A stretch of DNA of 5,721 nt from assembly GCA_027886925.1 (NCBI GenBank), contig JAPCJN010000124.1:1-5721 (forward strand). Direction: 5' to 3'. This document shows positions 1 through 5,714 of this stretch, one piece after another; position 1 is the stretch's first letter, and each line of letters opens with the position of its first letter. The notes under the pieces are model-generated. The model was not told the DNA's origin and searched no databases. It saw only the letters and a list, made by a program, of their open reading frames with translations. Source of the DNA: Nitrososphaerota archaeon. Lineage in GTDB: Archaea; Thermoproteota; Nitrososphaeria; Nitrososphaerales; UBA183. The translations under genes were made by a program, and so were the position numbers.

Positions 1-1452
1 GGTCTGCTGGGTCTGCTTGATATTTACCTTGGCGAGGCTGGTCGAGTCGTCCCAAGAGTAGCTGACGTCGAATTCGGGATGCCCCGACTTGAAGAAGGAC
101 TGCTCAAAGTGCCCCTCGAGCGAGAGGCCGCTCTTCTCCTCGAGCACCTTCATGTAGTCGTGCGTGTCCGCGTTTTCGCGGGCGAACCTCTTCAGGTATT
201 CCCGCGTCGCGTCGAAGAACAGCTCGTCTCCGAGGATGAACCTGATCTGGTGGATCATCCAGGCTGCCTTCTCATATGAATGTGCGTCGAAGACATCGTC
301 CGCGAAGACGTAGTCGTCGTCCACTATCGCCCGCCGATACATCGTCTCATCTTCCTCGAAGTATGTCTCCGCCTTCGATTTCATGTCGTGCCCGAACTCG
401 TCGACCCCGAACTTCCTCTCGGTGTAGAGGGCTTGGAAATACGTCGCGAAGCCTTCGTTGAGCCAAAGGTGAGACCAGTGCTTCGCCGTCACGAGGTCTC
501 CGAACCACATGTGGGCGAGCTCGTGCGCAACCAACTCGATGTGGTTTCGGTCTGGCCTCGAGTAGCGTCCTGCATAGTCCTCCTCCGACCTAGCGTCCGG
601 GAACCTCGTGTCTGTGAGCGTCGTGGCGCTGATGTTCTCCATCCCTCCGACGATAAAGTCATGCACCGCCACCTGCGAGTACTTCTCGAACGGGTACTTC
701 GTCCCAGTCAAAGCCTCGAACTTCTTCAGCATGTCGGCGGTGAGGCCGAAGAGCCTCGCCGCATCGTCCTTTTTCGACTCTGGGAAGTAATATTGCAACG
801 GGACTCCGGCCGCTTCTTCTTCGACGGACGCGAACTTGCCGACCGCGAACGAGTTCAGATAGTTCGAGTGTGGGACTTCTTCCTTCCAGTGGTATGTCGT
901 CCATCCCGGGGTGGGGCTCTTGAGTTCGGATACTAGCCTTCCGTTCGATATGGTCAGGTAGCCGTCGGGAACCGTCAGGACCATCTCGGACGTGGACTTG
1001 TCGTTCGGGTGGTCACGGCAAGGATACCAGAACTTCGAGAACTCGGGCTCTCCCTGCGACCAAGCTTGGACGGGCTTGTCTGGGAAGGCTTCATCGGGCG
1101 AGATAAAGTACACGCCCTGCTTGGGCTCGGCAGAGTAGTCCACCTTCAGCTCGTGCGACGATTGGGGGAGCGGGTTCGGAAGCAAGACGCTCAAGACTCT
1201 CCCGTCGTGTTCGAAAGGAACCTTCGCTCCATCCAGGGAGGCGCCGAGCACTTTCATCTCCTCTGCGTCGAGGTGGAGCACCCTGGTGTCTCTCCTGATC
1301 GGGACAAGCCTCGTCGTGCAGCTCCCCTCGACTCGCTTCTTCTCGAGGTCGACCTTGAGTTGCAATGCGAGGTGCTCTGCGTGGAATTCCTAGTTCGGGG
1401 GAAGGTGCCTGGACGAGCCTGGGATGTGGAACGACTTCCTGCCGCTTGCCAT
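1..1452 (-). CDS. M1-family zinc aminopeptidase, N-terminal part, in-frame TAG near the start
   Basis: Zinc metallo-exopeptidase that removes N-terminal residues from peptides, probably in the cytosol because no signal peptide is visible. The frame is open from the TAG at 1392-1390 to the window edge (463 codons); the C-terminal part lies outside. Numbering from the ATG at 1452: the substrate-binding motif GGMEN (family GAMEN) is at 269-273, the zinc motif HELAH at 310-314, exactly 18 residues follow, then the third zinc ligand in NE at E333. Y393 in SYEKAAW matches the transition-state tyrosine. Residues from about 24 to 220 look like the usual N-terminal beta domain. The catalytic domain is complete enough to be active. 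Codon 21 is TAG, just after LPPN and before the first beta strand. Upstream residues (PGSSRHLPPN) still resemble a family N-terminus, so the lesion looks like a single changed codon rather than a wrong start. Other possible starts are the ATG at 1515 and, after the TAG, a TTG at 1365. No clear RBS precedes 1452. Divergent from thiI. Family assignment is very sure; the start is not. Confidence 0.93.
1390..1392 (-). other. In-frame TAG codon inside the aminopeptidase reading frame
   Basis: The plus-strand triplet CTA at 1390-1392 reads TAG on the minus strand, in the same frame as the HELAH and GGMEN motifs. Family-like sequence lies on both sides, so a TAC or TAT tyrosine codon, or another sense codon, may have stood here. 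It could be a point mutation, a sequencing error, a readthrough or pyrrolysine codon, or a sign that translation begins downstream. The two small genes at 3878-4282 and 4308-4616 both end in TAG, which suggests that TAG works as a stop in this genome. Confidence 0.85.
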
Positions 1453-1600
1453 ATGCGTCAGGCCGACTCTTAGGCCTTGAAAACCATTCTTGCAGCGGTT
1501 TTGATAGAGTCCCATGAGAGACGGTCGACCGCCGCCGTCGGCACCAGTTCTCAGTCTAGAGCCCTCTTTTATATTCAGGATCGGCGACGCCGAGACAGAA
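1453..1600. other. Divergent intergenic region between aminopeptidase and thiI
   Basis: These 148 bases separate two divergent starts and carry the thiI promoter near the right end. For the aminopeptidase no convincing TATA box is visible. The best A/T-rich stretches on the minus strand are around 1506-1496 (CTATCAAAACC) and 1485-1478 (GGTTTTCA), both weak. The plus-strand ATG at 1514 would add 29 residues to ThiI. That extension is proline- and arginine-rich, does not resemble a ThiI N-terminus, and includes the TATA box, so I treat it as noncoding. Confidence 0.6.
1567..1575 (+). promoter_or_regulatory. TATA box for thiI, spaced for a leaderless or near-leaderless transcript
   Basis: TTTTATATT closely matches the archaeal TATA consensus (TTTATATA-like). 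Its centre is about 30 bases before the ATG at 1601. Archaeal transcription usually starts about 25 bases after the TATA centre, so the mRNA should begin within a few bases of the start codon. No Shine-Dalgarno sequence lies before the ATG, which fits leaderless initiation and supports the start at 1601 rather than 1514. Confidence 0.65.
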
Positions 1601-2839
1601 ATGGACTCTACGACTTCTTTGGTAGTCCACTACGCCGAGATAGGGACCAAGGGTGCCAACCGCTCCTATTTCGAGGCGCTTCTGGAAAGGAACCTCCGAG
1701 AAAAGCTCGAGAGGTTGGGAGGTGCCAACCTAGCTTTCGTCGACCAGCGCCTGATCATCCACCTTGAGGACTCTCCCGGCCTGAAGCAGATGGCCATGGC
1801 GGCGCTTAGGGACGCTTTCGGGGTGGCGTGGTTCGCAGAAGTCGTCGAGGCCCCGCTCGATTACGACGGCGTCAGGCGCGTGGCCGTCGGGGTCTTGGCC
1901 GCGCTCCGAGAGCGCTCGAGCCCGACGACGTTCAGGGTGACCGCGAAGAGGGCCAACAAGAACTTCGAGCTCTCTTCCCAGGAGCTGGCGATAAGGCTCG
2001 GAGACCACCTCAAGACCGAGACCGGGCTAGGAGTTGATCTGTCTAACCCACAAGCGACGCTCTTCGTCGACGTCCTTAACGACCGCATGCTAGTCTATAC
2101 GTCCAAAGAGAGGGGCCCCGGCGGCCTCCCCGTCGGGGTCACGGGGAAGGTCTTGCATCTTCTCTCGGGAGGAATCGATTCGCCCGTCGCCGCTTGGCTG
2201 ATGATGAAGAGGGGATGCGACTTGACATACCTACACTTTTTCGTCGCCCCAAGCGCGGAGCAGATAATGGAGACCAAGATGCCAAAATTGGCGAAGATCC
2301 TCGCAAAGTTCGGCATCGGAGGCGTGCGGCTGGTCTTGGTCCCCTTCGACGACTACCAGATGGCGACCGCCGACCTGAGGCCGGAGTACGAGCCGATAGT
2401 GTTCAGGCACTTCATGAGGATCGTCGCAGAACAGCTGGCGGAGAAAATAGGCGCGGTAGCTCTGTCGACGGGCGATAACCTCGGCCAGGTCGCATCACAG
2501 ACGCTCTACAACCTAGCGTGCATCGACGCAGGAGCTTCGATTCCCACCCTCAGGCCGTTGGTGGGATACGACAAGGCTGAGATAATCAGGCTCGCCGAGG
2601 CCATCGGCACCTACGGGTCGTCTATCGAGGAGTACAAAGACTGCTGCTCCATAGTCAGCAGGCATCCTAAGACAAGGATGAACGTAGAAACAGTCTTAGA
2701 AGCTGCCGAGAGATACGATTTCCGCAATCTGGCGGCGGCTTCTATTCAAAGGGCCGCCTTCATGAAGTACGACGCTCGGACGGGCGCGATGTCCATCGAG
2801 CCCCTCGAGAACGCTGAACAGGCGAAGACCTGGGGATGA
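1601..2839 (+). CDS. thiI: ThiI, tRNA uridine 4-sulfurtransferase (rhodanese-less archaeal type)
   Basis: Makes 4-thiouridine at position 8 of tRNA: the enzyme adenylates U8 with ATP and replaces its oxygen with sulfur. The 412-residue product starts MDSTTSLVVHYAEIGTKG, the usual ThiI opening. In order: an N-terminal ferredoxin-like region (about 1-60), a THUMP RNA-binding domain (about 60-165, with FRVTAKRANK from 111), then the PP-loop ATP pyrophosphatase domain with SGGIDS at 189-194, TGDNLGQVASQT from 290, and the family's Cys-Cys pair in KDCCS at 348-349. The protein ends soon after, so the C-terminal rhodanese domain of E. coli ThiI, which carries the persulfide cysteine, is absent, as in archaeal ThiI proteins. 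Sulfur is therefore probably delivered differently. A role in thiamine synthesis is less likely, since archaea generally make the thiazole by other routes. The start was chosen by homology and by the TATA box 30 bases upstream. The next gene begins 93 bases downstream with its own probable promoter. Confidence 0.95.
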   Translation: MDSTTSLVVHYAEIGTKGANRSYFEALLERNLREKLERLGGANLAFVDQRLIIHLEDSPGLKQMAMAALRDAFGVAWFAEVVEAPLDYDGVRRVAVGVLAALRERSSPTTFRVTAKRANKNFELSSQELAIRLGDHLKTETGLGVDLSNPQATLFVDVLNDRMLVYTSKERGPGGLPVGVTGKVLHLLSGGIDSPVAAWLMMKRGCDLTYLHFFVAPSAEQIMETKMPKLAKILAKFGIGGVRLVLVPFDDYQMATADLRPEYEPIVFRHFMRIVAEQLAEKIGAVALSTGDNLGQVASQTLYNLACIDAGASIPTLRPLVGYDKAEIIRLAEAIGTYGSSIEEYKDCCSIVSRHPKTRMNVETVLEAAERYDFRNLAAASIQRAAFMKYDARTGAMSIEPLENAEQAKTWG

Positions 2840-2860
2840 AGTTTGTCGCCGCCGACAAGG

Positions 2861-2866
2861 CTTAAG
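2861..2866 (+). promoter_or_regulatory. Possible TATA box upstream of the GalU-type gene
   Basis: CTTAAG, within AAGGCTTAAGAG, is the only clear A/T-rich TATA-like element in the 93 bases between thiI and the next gene. Transcription would start around 2888-2892 and leave a leader of roughly 40 bases carrying the GGTGA ribosome-binding site. This is an inference from position; cotranscription with thiI cannot be excluded. Confidence 0.4.
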
Positions 2867-2921
2867 AGTCCAGTCCGAAAGTTCGGCCACGTTGAGGGTT
2901 CTTCGTCGCTCCCCTGGTCCT

Positions 2922-2926
2922 GGTGA
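2922..2926 (+). promoter_or_regulatory. Ribosome-binding site that fixes the GalU start
   Basis: GGTGA pairs with the archaeal anti-Shine-Dalgarno core (UCACC) and lies 6 bases before the ATG at 2933. It supports that start over overlapping ATGs in other frames. Confidence 0.6.
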
Positions 2927-2932
2927 CCCCGG

Positions 2933-3829
2933 ATGATTCCCAAAGACATCAAGGCGGTCATCCCCGTCGCCGGGCTCGGGACGAGACTACTCACCGCTAC
3001 GAAGGTCCAGCCAAAAGAGATGTTGCCGGTCTTCGCGAACGAGGGCGGCGAGCTTTGCATCAAGCCGCTCGTCCAGCTCGTGTTCGAGCAGCTGTTCGAC
3101 TTTGGAATCAGAGAGTTCTGTTTCGTAGTCGGACGCGGGAAGAGGGCAATCGAGGACCACTTCACACCGGACACCGACTACGTCAGGAGACTGAGCCCAG
3201 GGAAGGGTGACGGCGGAGCGGCAGCGCCTAAGGCGGCCATGGCGTCGGCGCTCGAGAGGTTCTACGAACGCATTGAGAGAGCCAGCATAATGTGGGTCAA
3301 TCAGCCGGTTCCGCTGGGCTTCGGCCACGCTGTGCTGCAGGCTAGGGTGTTCGCAGGAGACGAGCCATTCTTAGTCCACGCCGGAGACGCCTACGTGTAC
3401 TGCACAGACTTCGGCCACCTCCGCCGCCTTCTCGCCTCGTTCGGCGACGAGACCGAATGCTCTCTGGCTCTAAGGAGGGTCCAAGACCCTCGCGAGTATG
3501 GCGTGGCTACGGGGAGGGGCTCGAACGGCTTGGTTACGATCGACGAGATAATCGAAAAGCCCAAAGTTCCAAAGTCGAACGTTGCAGTGACTCCGGTCTA
3601 TCTTTTCAGGCCTTCCATCTTCGAGGCGATAGAACATGCAGGCACAGGAGTGGGCGGAGAGATGCAACTGACCGACGGGATACAGACGCTCCTTCGGAGA
3701 GGCAAGAGAGTGCTCGGCGTCGAGCTGAGACCCGACGAATCATGGATAGACATAGGGGCGCCCGCGACGTACTGGGAAGCCCTTGGAATATCACACAAGA
3801 AATCTGAACCTGGCCCCTCTACGGCCTGA
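2933..3829 (+). CDS. galU: GalU-type sugar-1-phosphate nucleotidyltransferase (probable UTP-glucose-1-phosphate uridylyltransferase)
   Basis: Joins a sugar-1-phosphate to an NTP, giving a nucleotide sugar (most likely UDP-glucose) and pyrophosphate, for glycans, glycolipids or protein glycosylation in the cytosol. The 298-residue product has the usual length. Visible motifs: the nucleotide-binding loop GLGTR at 14-18, PKEMLPV from 27, GRGKRAIEDHF (typical of GalU), LGFGHAV in the middle, metal-binding D152 in AGDAY, EKPK at 208-211, GGEMQLTD with E243, and the second metal-binding aspartate D273 in WIDIGAP. About eight residues are inserted after PKEMLPV (ANEGGELC) compared with bacterial GalU, as I recall for archaeal relatives. 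Base and sugar specificity cannot be read from sequence; a dTTP- or other sugar-specific enzyme of the same fold is possible. The start is fixed by the GGTGA site. A small membrane-protein gene follows after 48 bases and may be cotranscribed. Confidence 0.88.
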   Translation: MIPKDIKAVIPVAGLGTRLLTATKVQPKEMLPVFANEGGELCIKPLVQLVFEQLFDFGIREFCFVVGRGKRAIEDHFTPDTDYVRRLSPGKGDGGAAAPKAAMASALERFYERIERASIMWVNQPVPLGFGHAVLQARVFAGDEPFLVHAGDAYVYCTDFGHLRRLLASFGDETECSLALRRVQDPREYGVATGRGSNGLVTIDEIIEKPKVPKSNVAVTPVYLFRPSIFEAIEHAGTGVGGEMQLTDGIQTLLRRGKRVLGVELRPDESWIDIGAPATYWEALGISHKKSEPGPSTA

Positions 3830-3844
3830 CCGGAAGGGATTTCA

Positions 3845-3855
3845 GCCCTCAGGGC
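3845..3855 (+). other. Small inverted repeat between galU and the membrane-protein gene
   Basis: GCCCT-C-AGGGC is a short palindrome in the 48-base gap. In RNA it could form a stem of four pairs with a three-base loop. No T-run follows, so it is not a convincing terminator. The gap holds no clear TATA box or RBS, which would fit cotranscription of the two genes. Confidence 0.25.
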
Positions 3856-3877
3856 GGACCGGGTCAGCTGAATTACA

Positions 3878-4282
3878 ATGGTCAAGAGGGACGCACTGAC
3901 GTTCGAGTATGTCCTTTCAGTCGCCCTCGTCGTCCTTGTCGTCGGGTTCTACGCGCTGGCGTTTTCGACCCTTAACTACTTCTTTTCTTTCATAATTGCC
4001 GTCTTCTCATCCCTCCTCGGAGCATTCCTGATCCCGTTCGGGTTCTGGGGTGCCGACTTTGCCTTCGACGCCGTGCGGCGCGGCGAAAGCCACGTCTATG
4101 TCCCTTTCCTGGGAAGGAAGCACGAGGAAGGGACCCAAAAGAAACCAGACTCTAGAGGGCGAAACTATACCCCCCTGGAGTGGTGGAACTTGAACTGGCT
4201 CGCGGTGAGCCTCGGGGTTGGGTTTCTCATTCTGGGGCTTTTCGTGATGGGGTATTCCTTAGGAAGGATCCAGTCGTCCTAG
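3878..4282 (+). CDS. Small integral membrane protein of unknown function
   Basis: I do not recognise this 134-residue protein. Hydrophobicity by eye suggests three membrane helices: about 11-30 (YVLSVALVVLVVGFYALAFS), 35-57 (rich in Phe, Ile and Leu) and 107-128. A charged 67-100 loop (RRGESH, GRKHEEG, KKPDSRGR) lies between helices 2 and 3. By the positive-inside rule the N-terminus (MVKR) and this loop are inside and the C-terminus outside. There is no enzyme motif, and cysteine is absent. The ATG at 3878 is the first possible start after an in-frame TGA at 3869. It lacks a visible RBS, so translation may depend on transcription from galU, 48 bases upstream. The gene ends in TAG within a small hairpin, 25 bases from the stop of the convergent gene. 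A link with envelope glycan work through galU is possible but rests only on adjacency. Confidence 0.75.
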   Translation: MVKRDALTFEYVLSVALVVLVVGFYALAFSTLNYFFSFIIAVFSSLLGAFLIPFGFWGADFAFDAVRRGESHVYVPFLGRKHEEGTQKKPDSRGRNYTPLEWWNLNWLAVSLGVGFLILGLFVMGYSLGRIQSS

Positions 4283-4296
4283 CGCTCGAAAAGCGC
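4282..4296. terminator. Small hairpin between convergent stops, possible two-way terminator
   Basis: GCGCT, a five-base loop (CGAAA), then AGCGC form a five-pair stem in the 25-base gap between the convergent genes, overlapping the TAG of the plus-strand gene. Read on the minus strand, the loop side gives a TTTT run just after the stop of the 102-residue gene. Archaeal terminators rely mainly on T-runs, so this is weak evidence. Confidence 0.3.
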
Positions 4297-4307
4297 AGTT
4301 GGAGCGA

Positions 4308-4616
4308 CTATGCTTTCTTCGTCGGCTCGAACTTTCCCTTGGTCCCTATCTCGACCATGCTGCAATTGATTTGATGAGGCTTGTTCTCGCCGTCGATGAC
4401 GGAAGGCAGGCTGGCCTTACCATTTACGTGGTAGCCGGCCGACCCCGAGCTGAACGGCTTCTCCTTGCCTCGATTTGTGGCATCAATCATTCCTAAGACC
4501 TTCCCGTCATCGTCTTGAATGATGATCTTTAGTCCCATGGGGATGTCTAATTTCCTAGGAATATAACTGCTGTCTCGATAGCATCCTGCATTCACCTGTC
4601 TGCTCTTCACAACCAT
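4308..4616 (-). CDS. Conserved-looking small soluble protein of unknown function
   Basis: This is a 102-residue protein starting MVVKSRQVNAGCYRDSSYIP. I do not know its function. The composition is that of a real folded protein: alternating hydrophobic and polar stretches (GLKIIIQDDDGKVLGMID), many Gly, Asp and Lys, then KPFSSGSAGYHVNGK and a C-terminal VEIGTKGKFEPTKK. It suggests a small beta-rich fold. It has two cysteines (C12 and one near residue 85) and no signal peptide or membrane segment. The arrangement in RQVNAG...SYIPRKLDIP...EKPFSSGS...GYHVNGK gives me a vague sense of a conserved archaeal orphan family, which I cannot confirm. Competing plus-strand frames across this stretch lack protein-like composition. 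G+C is about 50% overall and near 40% in the first 120 bases, below the neighbours. It ends in TAG. It diverges from prs, and its ATG abuts the likely prs TATA box. No RBS is visible. Confidence 0.72.
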   Translation of the reverse strand: MVVKSRQVNAGCYRDSSYIPRKLDIPMGLKIIIQDDDGKVLGMIDATNRGKEKPFSSGSAGYHVNGKASLPSVIDGENKPHQINCSMVEIGTKGKFEPTKKA

Positions 4617-4621
4617 TAAAT
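4615..4621 (+). promoter_or_regulatory. Possible TATA box for prs, overlapping the divergent gene's start codon
   Basis: ATTAAAT is the best TATA-like element upstream of prs. Its left edge overlaps the ATG (4616-4614) of the minus-strand 102-residue gene. A transcript starting near 4645 would have a leader of about 30 bases with the GAGG site. If correct, the ATG at 4620 lies inside the promoter and cannot be the prs start. Confidence 0.45.
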
Positions 4622-4653
4622 GTCTATGGCAAGCGCCCGTCTACGATTCCACC

Positions 4654-4677
4654 ATGAGCGCCGAGGGATACCTATGA
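4654..4677 (+). CDS. Seven-codon upstream ORF overlapping the prs start
   Basis: ATG at 4654 opens a short frame encoding MSAEGYL, whose TGA (4675-4677) overlaps the prs ATG at 4674 as ATGA. It would sit near the 5' end of a transcript made from the ATTAAAT box. It could couple translation into prs or act as a leader peptide, but a frame this short can arise by chance, and it has no RBS of its own. Confidence 0.2.
   Translation: MSAEGYL
4663..4666 (+). promoter_or_regulatory. Ribosome-binding site for prs that decides its start
   Basis: GAGG lies 7 bases before the ATG at 4674 and matches part of the archaeal GGAGGTGA site. It favours 4674 over the ATGs at 4620 and 4626, which have nothing similar before them and would add a tail (ASARLRFHHERRG) unlike PRPP synthetases. 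Confidence 0.5.
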
Positions 4678-5714
4678 ACAACGGCAAGGTCATCGTCTTC
4701 GGGGGAAAAGCGGGGAATTCACGTGTTATCGCGCGTGGGATCGCAAAGGGGTTGGGGCTTGGAGAGGCCATCGACGTCTACGCCGAGGACTTCGCGGACA
4801 GTGAAGTCTACGTCAGGCTTCCCCTCGACAGAATCAAAGAGAACTTGGCGGGGTCCCACGTAATCTACGTCCAGACCACCGTCCCGATGGAGAACCACCA
4901 CTTCATAGAGATGTTGCTCACCCTTGACGCGCTCAGGCAGCAACGGGTCGGATACATTGAACTCGTGATCCCTTATCTCGTGCACGCCCGGCAAGACAAG
5001 ATCTTCCACCCCGGAGAGGCGCTGAGCATCAGGGCGATTCTCCGTGCGATTAAGGCCATGAAGGTGGACCGCATCTTCACGATCGACGTCCACTTTTGGC
5101 GGAGCGTAGGTAGGGTGAACTTCGAGCAGACCGAGATAGGCCAGATCGCCATAGATGGTTCGGAGCTGCAAATGTATAACCTCACGGCAACTGAGGCGCT
5201 CGCAAGATATGCAAAGGATAAGCTGGGGATTGACCAGCCCATAATCGTCATCCCAGACAAAGGCCACAGACCGGTCGCGAAGCCGGTGGAAAACTTCTTT
5301 CAGGCGTCGGAGGACGACATCATACTTTTCGACAAGGTCAGGAAAAAGGACGACGTCTCCGTCTCGTTGGCTTCAGGCAGGAACGTCCCTCACCTAGGGG
5401 GCCGCCAGCTGATACTTTTCGACGACATGGTCGGCACAGGGACGACAATAGCGAAGGTATCGAATTGGTTGAGGGAACACGGAGGAGGCGACATCACTCT
5501 GGCATGCACACACGCGATAAACCACAAGCGGAAGGCGCCAGGGGACAGGGTACCCATGTCGACGCTCGAGAGGCTGACACAGGCCGGCGTTTCAAGGATT
5601 GTCACAACTGACACCGTGAAGAACAAGGAACCAATAACGAAGCACATCGTCCCTGTGGCGCCGATGTTCACTCACGCACTTCAAGAAATGTTGCAGACTG
5701 CAGTCGCCCAATGA
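4674..5714 (+). CDS. prs: Ribose-phosphate pyrophosphokinase (PRPP synthetase), divergent archaeal type
   Basis: Transfers pyrophosphate from ATP to ribose 5-phosphate to give PRPP, the precursor of purines, pyrimidines, histidine and tryptophan; cytosolic. The 346-residue protein has two tandem phosphoribosyltransferase-like domains. Numbered from 4674: EDFADSEVYVRL in place of the common F-x-DGE, DALRQQR, IPYLVHARQDK with the catalytic-loop RQD at 106-108, PGEALS instead of PREPIS, DVH at 138-140 (family DLH), IPDKGHRPVAK where most have SPDxG, the PRPP/ribose-phosphate loop DDMVGTGTT at 250-258, and VTTDT near the end. All landmarks are in the right order, but many are altered, and it is 30-60 residues longer than typical 285-315-residue enzymes. 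This suggests a distant archaeal class whose nucleotide or sugar preference is not assured. The start at 4674 was chosen because of the GAGG site and because the first residues (NNGKVIVFGGKAG) match the family's first strand and loop. The 102-residue gene is divergent upstream. Confidence 0.88.
   Translation: MNNGKVIVFGGKAGNSRVIARGIAKGLGLGEAIDVYAEDFADSEVYVRLPLDRIKENLAGSHVIYVQTTVPMENHHFIEMLLTLDALRQQRVGYIELVIPYLVHARQDKIFHPGEALSIRAILRAIKAMKVDRIFTIDVHFWRSVGRVNFEQTEIGQIAIDGSELQMYNLTATEALARYAKDKLGIDQPIIVIPDKGHRPVAKPVENFFQASEDDIILFDKVRKKDDVSVSLASGRNVPHLGGRQLILFDDMVGTGTTIAKVSNWLREHGGGDITLACTHAINHKRKAPGDRVPMSTLERLTQAGVSRIVTTDTVKNKEPITKHIVPVAPMFTHALQEMLQTAVAQ

Noticed and set aside
280..936. Long plus-strand open frame (218 codons) opposite the aminopeptidase
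   Set aside because: It is antisense to the zinc-site region. Its translation is a low-complexity mix rich in Arg, Val and Glu, as expected from a GC-rich shadow frame, and it has no motif.
1009..1473. Plus-strand frame of 154 codons opposite the aminopeptidase N-terminal domain
   Set aside because: The minus strand encodes recognisable M1 protein across this whole stretch, so this frame is a shadow.
1514..1600. N-terminal extension of ThiI from the ATG at 1514
   Set aside because: It would translate through the TATA box, adds residues unlike any ThiI N-terminus, and has no RBS. The start at 1601 fits both homology and promoter.
1652..1731. A 10-base direct repeat (GGTGCCAACC at 1652 and 1721) and a seven-pair inverted repeat (AGGTTGG/CCAACCT, 1712-1731) inside thiI
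   Set aside because: Both fall in codons for Gly-Ala-Asn/Leu-Gly-Gly-Ala-Asn, and a match this short is expected by chance in GC-rich coding sequence. There is no sign of an element or regulatory role.
2746..3174. Minus-strand frame of 142 codons across the thiI-galU junction
   Set aside because: It spans the end of one clear gene and the start of another and has no recognisable domain, so it is a shadow frame.
4620..4673. Longer prs start at the ATG at 4620
   Set aside because: It overlaps the likely TATA box, lacks an RBS, and adds a basic tail not found in the family. The ATG at 4674 has GAGG at the right distance.
4719..5267. Minus-strand frame of 182 codons inside prs
   Set aside because: It is antisense to the conserved RQD and DVH region of PRPP synthetase and shows no family resemblance.
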